From: Pseudomonadales bacterium
Lineage (GTDB): Bacteria; Pseudomonadota; Gammaproteobacteria; Pseudomonadales; Pseudohongiellaceae
Assembly: GCA_024234365.1 (NCBI GenBank)
Contig: JACKOK010000001.1
Coordinates: forward strand, 248,001 to 312,000
DNA: 64,000 nt
Direction of reading: 5' to 3'
The notes beneath the pieces are model-generated. The model did no database searches, was not told the DNA's origin, and saw only the letters and a program-made list of their open reading frames with translations. Shown one piece after another: positions 18,668 through 28,309 of this stretch; the first letter of the stretch is position 1, and each line of letters opens with the position of its first letter. Made by a program: the position numbers and the translations under genes.

Positions 18668-21418
18668 ATGAAGACTAGGAACCCACTTTTACGAACCGAT
18701 CTTATTTTGGCATCGTGCCTGCTGACGGCAGGCTTCGTACCAAATGCGCTTGCGCAGGCGGTCTCCGAACAAGCGGACGAGATCAGCGAAGTGCTGGTGA
18801 CAGGTACCCGCCGTAGCGGCATGGCGGTGTCCGACAGCCCCGCGCCCGTGCAGATGGTCAATGCGGAAATGCTCGCGGAAAGCGGCTCCCCCGACCTGAT
18901 GAATGCCATCGCTACCCAGGTGCCGTCCTACAACGCCAGCCAGCGTGGCAGCGATATGGCCAGCCAGACGCTGACCGCAAGCATGCGTGCCCTGTCGCCC
19001 AACCACGCTCTGGTGCTGATCAACGGCAAGCGTCGTCATATCACTTCCAATGTGGCAGCCGGTACGGGGGCGGCAGCGGCGGATATGTCCTTTATTCCGT
19101 CTTCGGCCATTAATCATGTGGAAGTGCTGACAGATGGGGCGGCAGCCCTGTACGGCTCCGATGCCATTGCCGGGGTGATCAATATTCTGCTCAAGGACGA
19201 TTATCAGGGTGGCAGCTTCCGTTCCAATATTTCCGAATACAGCGATGGTGGCGGTTATACCACGAATCTTCAGGGCAACTACGGTTTTGGCAGCGAGACT
19301 GCCTACGTCAATCTGAGCCTGGAATTTGAAGAGCGTGAGACCGTTACCCGCTCAGTGGTGTACGGTCCGGCGGAATGTATCAAGGACGCCGTGGAATGCC
19401 TGGATCGCATCAACAACGGCACCCCGAGCGGCTACTCCGTCAGTGGTGCCTATCGCAACTACCTGGCACGCGATGCGGGCATGGTAAATCACCCGGAATA
19501 TCCGGTCATGAACCATGTGGGTGACCCGCCCGAAATCAACCGTATTGCCAGCTTCGTCAATGCCGGTTACGAGTTCAGTGAAAACCTGGAGCTGTATGCC
19601 TTCGGCAGCTTCGGCAAAAAGCGTGCGGAGTCGCTGGAAACCTATCGTCGTCCCTCCTAGGATGGCGGTTTTGATGCTAATGGCGATGGCGATCGCAGTG
19701 ACATCACCGCCGATGGCACACCGGAGTATCTGATCAACAAATACCCGGCAGGCTTCAACCCGATGGAAAAATCGGAAGAAGACGATGTGTCATTGACTCT
19801 GGGGCTTGCCGGCGAGAACGAGGGCTGGCTGTGGGATCTCGCCACGGTCTATGGCAGCAACGAAATGGACGTGTACACCACCAACTCCATGAACTTCACC
19901 CTGTGGAACGAAACCGGCCAGTCTCAGGAAAACTTCTACGATGGCACTTACTGGGCCAAGCAGTGGACGACGAGCCTGGATGCCAGCAAGGAATACGATA
20001 TTGGCCTGGCCGCGCCCATGACCTTTGCTACCGGTCTGGAGTACCGCAAGGACGAATACGGCATCAAACCGGGTGAGCCTGCCTCCTACTACGGTGCTGG
20101 TGCCTCCTCCTTCCCAGGCTACAACCCGGCAACCAATACCGGTTCCTATGATCGCAACAGCTACGCGACCTTCCTGAACTTCATCTTCGTGCCGACGAAT
20201 GACTGGCTGGTGGACGTGGCAGTGCGTTACGAGGACTACAGCGACTTCGGTAATGAAACGGTGGGCAAGATCACCACACGCTATGATTTTACCGACAGCC
20301 TGGCGGTGCGTGGCACGGTAAGCACGGGCTTCCGTGCGCCGACACTGGGCGAGGGCTTCTACTCCGCCGTGAACGTGGGGCCGACCAGCGCCAGTCCGCA
20401 GCTGCAGCCCAACAGCGCAGCGGCAGCGGAGCTGGGCTTCGGGGCAGGCCTGCAGCCGGAAACCTCGGAGAACATCAGTATCGGCCTGGTTTTCACGCCC
20501 TTCCGTGGGCTGACGAGCACCATCGATGCCTACCAGATCGATATTTCCGATCGTATTCAGCGTGGCAGCTTCAGCTTCTCCACCGGGCAGGGCACCAACA
20601 CCATTACCGGCCGCACTACGGGTTCCTACAACAGCCAGTTGCCTGACCCGGCGGATACCAACGGGGATGGCACGCCCGATGCCAGCTTCAACGAAGCCCT
20701 GGGCCAGGCACTGGTCAAGTTCGGTTACATCGGTGTGTGGAATGACCCGGCAGCGCCAGGTGGCTCTCTCGACCCGTCCGCTCGTGCCAGTATCTCCGTA
20801 TCCATGTTCAACAACTCTCTGGATACAAGAACCACGGGAGTGGACTGGGTGACCACCTACAGCACCGGCTTTGATTGGGGCAGCATCGACTGGACCGTGG
20901 CCGCGAACTACAACAAGACGGAAGTGCTGGATACCAAAGCGGCTCCCGCAAGTCTGGGTGGTGCGACCATGTACAGTCTCTCCGGTTTGTCCAATATCGA
21001 GACCAACAGCCCGGAGTACCGCATCAATCTGGGGGCGCGCATCAGCGTGGGTGACTTCACGATCAATATCCGTGAAAACATCTACGGCCCTCAGTACACC
21101 CTGTCCAGCGCCTCCAGCTATCCGCTGTCAGTGCGCAATGAACTCGACCTGGTCACACTCGGTTCCGGTCTGTATTACAAGAACCAGATCAACGAGCTGT
21201 ACATGACCAATGTGGAGGTGAGCTATACCCCGACAGACAGTCTGCGTCTGAGCCTGGGCATGGACAATATCTTCAACGAGTATCCGGACAAGACACCGTC
21301 AGCCATCTGGGACTACAACCAGGAGCGCTACGCCAACACCAGCCGTGCCTATCTGACCGGCAGCCCGGTGGGCTTCTTCGGATCCCGCTGGTTTGCCAAA
21401 CTGGGCTACGACTTCTGA
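18668..21418 (+). pseudogene. TonB-dependent receptor interrupted by an in-frame TAG stop
   Basis: Codons 1-330 encode a signal peptide, a TonB-box-like 'EISEVLVTG', a complete plug ('LINGKRRHITSN', 'DGAAALYGSDAIAGVINI') and the first barrel strands. TAG at 19658-19660 (codon 331) then stops translation. The same frame continues without another stop through codon 916, with normal barrel strands ('SLAVRGTVSTGFRAPTLGE') and a C-terminal DF. A single C-to-T change from CAG would explain it. The bases around the stop encode a calcium-loop-like 'DANGDGDRSD' (336-345); a second, 'DTNGDGTPD', is at 663-671. It could be a recent pseudogene, a strain-specific lesion, a sequencing error or, less likely, a read-through site. 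The downstream aminotransferase remains intact. Confidence 0.9.
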
Positions 21419-21537
21419 TTGCGCAAGCAAACACAGAAACACGGGAAACGGCGATCTTCGGGTCGCCGTTGTTCCATTCCCCCAGCGCCAGATATTTCTG
21501 AACCGATATTTCCATTATCTTGTCAAGGAGTCTTATG

Positions 21538-22665
21538 ATGAATCCTGTAATGAGTCGTCGTCGTTTGTTGATGGGTGCTTCTCTTTTTGGCGGGGCTGCA
21601 GCCCTGCAGAGCATGACAGGCGGTTCTGTGCGTCTGCTCAATTCCGCCATGGCCGAAATAGGTGCCCCGGCTGTGCCGATTCGCATGTCTTCCAATGAAA
21701 ACCCCTGGGGCCCTTCCAAACTGGCGATTGCCGCCATGGAGCAGGCCTTCGACCAGAGCAATCTTTACGGCGGTATTGCCGGCAAGATTTTCGAATTGCA
21801 GTCCCGCATAGAAGGGGTGCCCGCCAGCCACATCACCATGAGTGCAGGTTCCGGGGAGATTCTGCAGGCTGCCGGCGTGCTGGCGGCGCTGGAGCCCGGT
21901 TCCGTGGTGGCTCCCTATCCCACCTTCAGTCAGTCCGTGCGGGCCGCCGAGAGCCTGGGGGCCGAAGTGATCAACGTGCCGGTAGGCGAGGACATGCACA
22001 TCGATCTCAAGGCCATGTATGCCGCCATTCGCCCCGATACCCGTATGGTGTATCTGTGCAATCCCAACAACCCGATTCCTTCCATCATCGAGAAAAAGGC
22101 GTTGGAAGACTTCGTGCGCACGGTTGCCAAAGACCGTCTTGTCTTTATCGACGAAGCTTACTACGAGTATGTGGACAACCCCGATTTCAGCAGCATGATG
22201 CATCTGGTGGCCGAGGGCTTGAATAATGTGCTTATTGCACGCACTGCCTCGAAGATTCACGGTTTTGCCGGTCTGCGTGTCGGTTTCGGTTTTGCCCATC
22301 CCGATGTGCTGGCGAAACTGAACCGGGTGATGACGGGCAGCGTCAACATCCTGGCCGAGCATGCCGCGTACGCCAGCTATCAGGACAGCGAATTTCAGGA
22401 TTTCTCCCGCATGAAAAACAAGGAGGGGCTGGCGATTCTGGAGGGCATGTATGATGAGTTAGGCCTGAAGTACGTCAAGTCCAACGCGAACTTCAGTTTC
22501 GTGGAAACCGGCATCGACGTGCGTGAGTTCCAGCAGGCCATGCGGGAACACAATATCCTGGTCGGGCGCCCCTTCGAGCCTTTTACACGATGGGCCCGCA
22601 TCAGTATCGCCAAACCCGAGGAAATGAGCTACCTGGTGCAAACCTACAAAAAGCTGTACGGCTGA
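21538..22665 (+). CDS. Tat-exported histidinol-phosphate aminotransferase-like PLP enzyme
   Basis: This is a fold-type I pyridoxal-phosphate aminotransferase of the HisC-like class. The substrate-cradle start is 'MSSNENPWGPS', the ring-stacking region 'YLCNPNNPIPS' and 'FIDEAYYEYV' are present, and the Schiff-base Lys239 lies in 'ASKIHGFAGLRVG'. A twin-arginine signal (SRRRLLMGASLFGG, then a hydrophobic stretch to about residue 38) predicts export already folded with cofactor. AAGGAG at 21525-21530 gives 7-base spacing to the ATG at 21538 and 4 to the one at 21535, so either may be used. It follows the interrupted receptor by about 120 bases, suggesting that the periplasmic enzyme acts on an imported amine or amino acid. 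Confidence 0.88.
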   Translation: MNPVMSRRRLLMGASLFGGAAALQSMTGGSVRLLNSAMAEIGAPAVPIRMSSNENPWGPSKLAIAAMEQAFDQSNLYGGIAGKIFELQSRIEGVPASHITMSAGSGEILQAAGVLAALEPGSVVAPYPTFSQSVRAAESLGAEVINVPVGEDMHIDLKAMYAAIRPDTRMVYLCNPNNPIPSIIEKKALEDFVRTVAKDRLVFIDEAYYEYVDNPDFSSMMHLVAEGLNNVLIARTASKIHGFAGLRVGFGFAHPDVLAKLNRVMTGSVNILAEHAAYASYQDSEFQDFSRMKNKEGLAILEGMYDELGLKYVKSNANFSFVETGIDVREFQQAMREHNILVGRPFEPFTRWARISIAKPEEMSYLVQTYKKLYG

Positions 22666-22679
22666 TTCTCCTCCAATCA

Positions 22680-22733
22680 AGGGGACAGCTTCCTTGATCT
22701 TGCAATCTATGCGGATCAAGGAAGCTGAGCCCT
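22680..22733. repeat. Long inverted repeat, REP-like hairpin
   Basis: CAGCTTCCTTGATC (22686-22699) pairs perfectly with 22714-22727 around a 14-base loop. The stem continues past a symmetric GA/AG internal loop with AGGG (22680-22683) and CCCT (22730-22733). No T-run follows, so it is not a standard terminator. A related word occurs at 26203-26227. The GGGGACAG/GGGGTCAG style resembles repeats associated with IS200-like REP transposases, which is an inference. Confidence 0.65.
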
Positions 22734-22806
22734 GGATTCCTTGCCGCCTGGGGTATCTTGTGGTTGAATTTCGTTCAATTTAATGCGCTGAAAACAGGCA
22801 AAAAGA

Positions 22807-24726
22807 TTGAGAGCGAAATTTTTCCTGCGCCGATACATAAACAGAGGGCAGCGTCTGCTGCAGATTGCACTGTTATTGCTGTTCAGCGGCTTGCCGTTTG
22901 CCAGCCAGGCGCAGGATCGGGTGACAGAGCGTTGGGTGCTGGAAGATGCCGGTGCCGATCTCCGCTTCGAACAGGCCCGGGCAATGCCGTTTGAGCGCTA
23001 CACCGGGGTCTTGAAAAGGGGCTACTCGCGTTCGGCCTTCTGGGTTCGCCTGCGTGTGACACCCGGCGGGCTTTCTGCAGAACAGGAGCTGATCCTGAGA
23101 ATACGCCCCAGCTACATAGACGATGTGCAACTCTATGACCCGGTCTATGGCATTGATGGCGAAGCGCGTGTGGGGGATATACATCCGCAGGGCAACAACA
23201 CCTATTCCTCTTTGTATTTCAACCTTCCTCTGGTGGCGGGGGAGCAGCCGAGAGATGTCTGGTTGCGGCTGAAAACTACCAGTTCGAGTCTGATGGACGT
23301 GGAGGTGCTGACGCGGGAAGAGGCTATGACGAAGGATCGTCGGCACGAACTGGCATTTACCCTGTTCCTGGCGCTGTTGATGGTCTTCCTGCTGTGGGCG
23401 CTCATGAACTGGTTGATGGACCCGCAGGATCGACTGCTTGGCGTGTTTACCCTGAAGCAGTTGCTGGCCCTGTGCTTTTCGCTGGGGTATCTGGGCTATT
23501 TCAAAACCTATTGGCCGCAGTGGCTTGGCTTTCTTTCTCCCGATATGGCGACAAGCATCTTTGTCGTGCTGTATGCCTCCTTTGCCTATATCTTTGACTA
23601 TGTGTTTTTCCAGGAATATCGGGTCAATCGCTGGCTGCTGCGGGTATACACACTGGCGTTTGTCACCACTCCGGTTCTGCTGCTGATGTTGATGAGCGGT
23701 TTTGTCTCTCAGGCGCTCGGCATCAATGGCATGTTGACGCTGGGCATCCCGTTCCTGTCCCTGCTCAGCGCCCTCAGCATTCCGTCCTCGGCGCATCTGA
23801 AGGAAGATGAACGCCCCCTGGTACCCAAATTTCTGGTAGTGATGCTGTATTCGGGTATTGCCGTGGTGGTGTCCATTTCCACCTTTGCCGTGCTTGGGCT
23901 GCTCAATTTCAACAACCCGGAATGGGCGTTTAATGGTTTTCTTCTTTACCCGCTGTTTACCGGCGCAACGCTGCTGCTGACCCTGCAGATTCGTGCGATC
24001 GGAATCCGCAAACGCCGGATGCGCCTCGAGTTCGATCTGCATGCCGCCGAGCAGCGCGCGGAACACGAGGAGAAGAAACGCGTTGAACAGGGGCGTTTTC
24101 TCGCCATGCTGACGCATGAGCTGAAAACACCGCTGTCGGTCGTCAGCATGGTCATGGGGGCTGCAAACAAGACGCAGAGCATGACAGACAGGGCCATCGT
24201 GTCACTCGATGACGTGAACTCGGTGCTGGAGCGCTGCCTGCAGACGGATCGCCTGGAATCGGCATTCATACGGGCGGAAACGAGCCCGTGCCAGCCTGGC
24301 CGGGAAGTGGAGGCCCTGGTGGCTACCCTGCGCGAGGCTGAACGTGTCAGTCTGCAGCTGTCACCGACGCAGCAGATTGAGACAGACGTTGTGCTGCTGC
24401 GCCGGATTGTCGCCAATCTGGTAGACAATGCCCTGAAGTATGGGGCGGAGTCAGCGGAGGTGGATGTCAGCGTGGAGAGCATGGACGGTCAAGGGCAGCC
24501 GGGCGTTTTGCTGCGGGTTTGCAATCTGCCGGGCAGAGCGGGTTGGCCCGATGCGGAGAAAGTGTTTGAAAAGTATTATCGTGCCCCGGGGGCACACAAG
24601 ACGACGGGCTCGGGCCTTGGTCTGTTTCTGATCGAGGGGCTTGCCACCGTGATTCATGCCCGTCTGCGTTATCAACCCAGCGACACTCATATCATCTTTA
24701 CACTATGGTTACCCAACTCAATGTAG
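22807..24726 (+). CDS. 7TM sensor histidine kinase (7TMR-DISM type)
   Basis: A signal peptide precedes a periplasmic all-beta 7TMR-DISMED2-like domain (about residues 38-175, ending 'DVWLRLKTTSSSLMDVEVL'). Seven hydrophobic segments follow between about 180 and 400. A HisKA helix has the H-box 'MLTHELKTPLSVV'. An ATPase domain has N-box 'NLVDNALKYG' and G-box 'GSGLGLFLIEGLA'. The start is TTG at 22807, since no in-frame ATG would keep the signal sequence; the ribosome site is weak. Its last 22 bases overlap the response-regulator gene, so the two are co-translated and form a pair. The extracellular signal is unknown; these DISM domains often bind carbohydrate-like ligands. Confidence 0.88.
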   Translation: MRAKFFLRRYINRGQRLLQIALLLLFSGLPFASQAQDRVTERWVLEDAGADLRFEQARAMPFERYTGVLKRGYSRSAFWVRLRVTPGGLSAEQELILRIRPSYIDDVQLYDPVYGIDGEARVGDIHPQGNNTYSSLYFNLPLVAGEQPRDVWLRLKTTSSSLMDVEVLTREEAMTKDRRHELAFTLFLALLMVFLLWALMNWLMDPQDRLLGVFTLKQLLALCFSLGYLGYFKTYWPQWLGFLSPDMATSIFVVLYASFAYIFDYVFFQEYRVNRWLLRVYTLAFVTTPVLLLMLMSGFVSQALGINGMLTLGIPFLSLLSALSIPSSAHLKEDERPLVPKFLVVMLYSGIAVVVSISTFAVLGLLNFNNPEWAFNGFLLYPLFTGATLLLTLQIRAIGIRKRRMRLEFDLHAAEQRAEHEEKKRVEQGRFLAMLTHELKTPLSVVSMVMGAANKTQSMTDRAIVSLDDVNSVLERCLQTDRLESAFIRAETSPCQPGREVEALVATLREAERVSLQLSPTQQIETDVVLLRRIVANLVDNALKYGAESAEVDVSVESMDGQGQPGVLLRVCNLPGRAGWPDAEKVFEKYYRAPGAHKTTGSGLGLFLIEGLATVIHARLRYQPSDTHIIFTLWLPNSM

Positions 24727-25391
24727 TTCTCGTCGAGGATCACGACAATCTGCGCGAGGTGACGGCAGATGTGCTGCGCCAACAGGGCTATCATGTTCTG
24801 GCCTTTTCCTGTGCGGAGGACATTGATGAACAATTGGGCGCGAGACCCGTGGACATTTTTATACTGGACCTGAACCTGCCGGGAGAGGACGGGCTCAGCC
24901 TGGCACGGCGGCTGCGCAAGGTACACCCGGGCGTTGGTATCCTCATGGTGACGGCCAGAAACAAACCTCAGGACATGACGCTGGGGTTTCACGAGGGGGC
25001 AGATGTCTACCTGGTCAAGCCCTTGTCAACGGAGACCATTCTGGCGGCGGTCGAGGCGCTGCGGCGTCGCTTGCAGAAAAATGAACGCAAGGATGAGATT
25101 CATCTGAACCCGGCAAATCTTACCCTGAGCTGCGGTTCAGAATCCGTGGTGTTGCTGCCCGCCGAGGTAGATATTCTGATTGCTTTTGCCCGGGCGCCGG
25201 AACATCGTCTGGAAACCTGGCAACTCATCGAATTGCTCAACGGCGAGGACGCAAACGCCAGCAAGAGCAGTATCGAAATTCGCCTGACCCGGCTGCGCAA
25301 AAAAATGCTCGCCTGTGGCGCGAACCCGCACTGCATTACCGCCATTCGTGGAGTGGGCTACCAGCTCTGTCATGTGCCCGTGATTTTCTGA
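24705..25391 (+). CDS. OmpR/PhoB-family response regulator
   Basis: The receiver domain (about 5-120) has the acidic pair Glu11-Asp12, phospho-acceptor Asp55 in 'FILDLNLPG', switch Thr in 'LMVTARN' and Lys in 'LVKPLS'. A winged-helix effector domain (about 133-225, 'IEIRLTRLRKKM', 'TAIRGVGYQL') marks the OmpR class. It overlaps the 3' end of the upstream kinase gene, its certain partner. Targets are not visible; the neighbouring c-di-GMP genes are candidates. Confidence 0.93.
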   Translation: MVTQLNVVLVEDHDNLREVTADVLRQQGYHVLAFSCAEDIDEQLGARPVDIFILDLNLPGEDGLSLARRLRKVHPGVGILMVTARNKPQDMTLGFHEGADVYLVKPLSTETILAAVEALRRRLQKNERKDEIHLNPANLTLSCGSESVVLLPAEVDILIAFARAPEHRLETWQLIELLNGEDANASKSSIEIRLTRLRKKMLACGANPHCITAIRGVGYQLCHVPVIF

Positions 25392-25395
25392 GGGT

Positions 25396-26181
25396 TCAAG
25401 CGGGAGGTTTCCCGGTTCCCCGTAGCTTCAGCGCGGACACGGTCAGCACGGAACGATTTTCGAGCTGGGTCTTTTTCAGGATATTGGCGACATGCTTCTG
25501 CACGGTGAAAAGGGAAATGTTCAGGATCTGGGCAATTTCCGCATTCTGTTTTCCCTCCGTGATCCAGTACAGCACGTCTGCCTCCCGCGTGGTCAGTTCC
25601 AGTTCCTGCATGAACCGTTGCCGGGATGACATCGCATCGGATGGCACCAGCTGCCACGGGTTCGGGTGCCGTTGCCAGGCAAGGCGAAAATGCGGCGCGA
25701 ACGCATCCAGCACCTCTCCATCTTGCGCACTGAAATCACGTTGTCGGCGCATGAAGGTCAGCCCTGCAACCGTGTATTCATCCACCTGCAACGGGATGAC
25801 CAGAATATAGCGAATGCCGATGCGTGCGTTGCAGTGGCGGAAAATTCCACTGCTCAGATATTCATCATGGCTTGCCACTTCCGACATACGCCGCGCATGA
25901 GTATCACCACTGCGGCGGTAATAGGCCACCAGAGGGTTCTGGTCGGGATGGGACCTGTAGTAGGCGATCTCGTCTTCCGTGTAGGGGTTTTCCGGCGCGA
26001 TGACATGCAAAAGCTCGCCGCTTGCCGGGTTCAGCACATGAAGATTGGTGAAATCCGCCGTGATCAGGCGCGACATGCCGTCGAGCACCGCCATCGCGAA
26101 GTCGGCATGGTTGTCCACGCAGTTCATGATGTGGATGGCGTTCAACAAACGCTGCAATGTACTTCGGGACAGGCTATGCAT
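25396..26181 (-). CDS. LuxR-family transcriptional regulator with N-terminal sensor domain
   Basis: The protein (about 261 residues) has an N-terminal GAF/PAS-like region (about 5-175) and a C-terminal LuxR HTH ('LTTREADVLYWITEGKQNAEIA', 'LNISLFTVQKHVANILKK'). The frame is open further upstream to 26346, but that would overlap the 3' end of the next gene. The ATG at 26181 starts directly at the conserved helix, so I use it. It converges on the response regulator with 4 bases between stops. The ligand is unknown; the sensor region does not look like an acyl-homoserine-lactone pocket by eye. Confidence 0.85.
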   Translation of the reverse strand: MHSLSRSTLQRLLNAIHIMNCVDNHADFAMAVLDGMSRLITADFTNLHVLNPASGELLHVIAPENPYTEDEIAYYRSHPDQNPLVAYYRRSGDTHARRMSEVASHDEYLSSGIFRHCNARIGIRYILVIPLQVDEYTVAGLTFMRRQRDFSAQDGEVLDAFAPHFRLAWQRHPNPWQLVPSDAMSSRQRFMQELELTTREADVLYWITEGKQNAEIAQILNISLFTVQKHVANILKKTQLENRSVLTVSALKLRGTGKPPA

Positions 26182-26201
26182 GGGGGGCACTTCAACTGCA
26201 G

Positions 26202-26228
26202 GAATCAAGGAACCTGACCCCTTGATTT
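26202..26228. repeat. Inverted repeat between LuxR and CHASE-GGDEF genes
   Basis: AATCAAGG (26203-26210) and CCTTGATT (26220-26227) flank AACCTGACC. The arm word TCAAGGAA plus GACCCC resembles the hairpin at 22680-22733, suggesting a small dispersed repeat family. It could also end transcription of the CHASE-GGDEF gene, but no T-run is present. Confidence 0.5.
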
Positions 26229-28249
26229 CAGTTTCGCAATGAGTCGGGGCGCACTTGCACTGTAAGTGAATTTTCGAAAGTTTGCTGAAAAATCTTGATG
26301 CTGTTCTTGCCCGCGTGCTTGGCAATGTACATGGCGATATCGGCATTCTTCATCAGAGTTTCCGCATCCAGGCCGTGTTCGGGGTACAGGGCAATGCCGA
26401 CACTGATGGTCAGCTCTGTCATTTCGACGCTGTGCTGCCGGAACTTGTCCTCGACCGCCTTGCGTAGTTTCTCCGCCACGGAGAGGGCATCATTCGAGTC
26501 CTCGACGGTTGGCAGCAGCGCGATAAACTCGTCGCCGCCGATGCGTGCCACGGTATCCGATTCACGCAGGCTGGCACTGATCAACTGGGCGATCTCGATC
26601 AGTACCTGGTCTCCCGCATCGTGCCCCTGGGTATCATTGATCAATTTGAAGTTGTCGAGGTCGATGAACATCACCGCCAGTTTGTGTGACTGGCGTTTGG
26701 CCATCAGCAGGCTGCTCTGCAGCCGGTCCTGGAACAGCGAGCGATTGGGGATGCGCGTCAGGCTGTCGTGCTGCAGGTCATAGAGCATGGACTCCTCTGT
26801 TACCTTGCGGGAGGTGATGTCCTCGTGGGTCCCGAACATCATCAGCGCCTTGCCGTCCTCTGTTCGTACCGCCACCTTGCCGCGATCCAGCACCCAGACC
26901 CAGTGGCCGTTCTTGTGACGCATGCGCACTTCACATTCGTAGTAGGGCAGTTCTCCGGAAAAATGCTTTTGCAGCAGTTCGTCCGATTTGCGCAGGTCCC
27001 CCGGGAAGACCAGGCTGCTCCAGGTCTCGATCGACACAGGCGAAAGTTCACTCAGGGTATAACCCACGATATTCGCCCAGTATTCGTTGAAGACGGTTTC
27101 TCCCGTTTGCACATTCCATTCCCAGGTGCCGATGCGGGTTCCTGCGATGATGTTCTGCAGGCGGTCCTGCTCGTACAGCAGCTCCTTGTGTACATGGCGT
27201 GAATAGGAGACGGCACGTTGCCTTCCCGTGAGCAGCAACCACAGAATGAGCGCCAGGGAGACGCTGAGCACGATGCCGATGGAATTGATGTAGGTGACAT
27301 TGTTGACATCCACCCGCAACGCCATGGAGGGCATCGAGCTTGCGCGCAGTGTCCAGGCATGGTCCACCACCGGCAGGCTCAGTTCCTTGTGCAGGGTGTG
27401 TTCGGCGGCGGTGTCGTCAGCGCCGTGGGAGTCGAACATCAGGGATGCCTGGGTCAGGGTGTCGCCATCATAGATTTCAATGTCCAGGTCGTTGGCAAAC
27501 TCGCCCTGTATGCCCTGCATGAAATCGTCCATGCGAAAGACGGAATAGGCCCAACCCACCAGGTTTTCCTGGCGGTCGGAGAGCGTTGTCGTGGCTGCAT
27601 TGGGCGCATAAACCGGCATATACATCAGGAAACCGGCCTGGTCGTTGACCCCGGATTCCTGCACCAGACGAACCGTGCCGGACAGCGATAGCTTGTAATT
27701 GTCGGCAGCCCGCTGCATCGCCGAACGGCGGATGGACTCGGAATACATGTCATAGCCGAAAGCGCGCAGATTGCGTTCGGAAAACGGCTCCAGGTAGATA
27801 ATGGAGGTGTAGATGTCCCGTTTTCCCTCGGGGTAGACCGCGTAGGCGGGGAAGCCTTCCTGCCGGATCGCTTCGGTATGCGTGGCAAGGTCTTCCGGGG
27901 CGATGATGTGGGCATAGCCCACCCCCTGGATTCCCGGGTAATAGTCCGCCAGGGCCAGCGATGACACAAAGCGTCTGAAATCCTCCCGGCTCACATCGCC
28001 AGAGGCCTGGAACAGGCCGCTGCTGGCACGCAGAACCTCGGCATAGGTATCGATGCGGTTGGCGATGAGCCGGGAAACCTCCCGCACCCGGAAGTCAAAA
28101 TAGGTCTGCACATTGCGTTCGACCTGCCGGGACTCGGCCTGGCTGAAATAATAAGTCACCGTCAGGCAGGCAAACAGAAGCAGCAGGCTGATCAATGCCG
28201 GCGTTACATTGTTTAAAGGCTGGGGTGAGGGCTGGGAATTAAGGGGCAT
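26228..28249 (-). CDS. CHASE-PAS-GGDEF membrane diguanylate cyclase
   Basis: The 673-residue protein has an N-terminal membrane helix (about 17-36) and a periplasmic CHASE domain (about 75-300, with 'VGYAHIIAPEDLATH' and 'FGYDMYSESIRRSAM'). A second membrane helix lies at about 318-342. A cytoplasmic PAS domain with PAC (about 365-490) and a GGDEF domain follow. The active site is 'GGDEF' and an I-site RESD lies five residues before it, so an active, feedback-inhibited cyclase is expected. It sits in the same minus-strand run as the hemerythrin-GGDEF-EAL gene, about 60 bases downstream of it. Confidence 0.93.
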   Translation of the reverse strand: MPLNSQPSPQPLNNVTPALISLLLLFACLTVTYYFSQAESRQVERNVQTYFDFRVREVSRLIANRIDTYAEVLRASSGLFQASGDVSREDFRRFVSSLALADYYPGIQGVGYAHIIAPEDLATHTEAIRQEGFPAYAVYPEGKRDIYTSIIYLEPFSERNLRAFGYDMYSESIRRSAMQRAADNYKLSLSGTVRLVQESGVNDQAGFLMYMPVYAPNAATTTLSDRQENLVGWAYSVFRMDDFMQGIQGEFANDLDIEIYDGDTLTQASLMFDSHGADDTAAEHTLHKELSLPVVDHAWTLRASSMPSMALRVDVNNVTYINSIGIVLSVSLALILWLLLTGRQRAVSYSRHVHKELLYEQDRLQNIIAGTRIGTWEWNVQTGETVFNEYWANIVGYTLSELSPVSIETWSSLVFPGDLRKSDELLQKHFSGELPYYECEVRMRHKNGHWVWVLDRGKVAVRTEDGKALMMFGTHEDITSRKVTEESMLYDLQHDSLTRIPNRSLFQDRLQSSLLMAKRQSHKLAVMFIDLDNFKLINDTQGHDAGDQVLIEIAQLISASLRESDTVARIGGDEFIALLPTVEDSNDALSVAEKLRKAVEDKFRQHSVEMTELTISVGIALYPEHGLDAETLMKNADIAMYIAKHAGKNSIKIFQQTFENSLTVQVRPDSLRN

Positions 28250-28309
28250 CGGGTTTTGTCAGGGAAACAGGGTCAGCGGGCAGGTGCGCAGTATACGGGT
28301 TTTCGCGCC

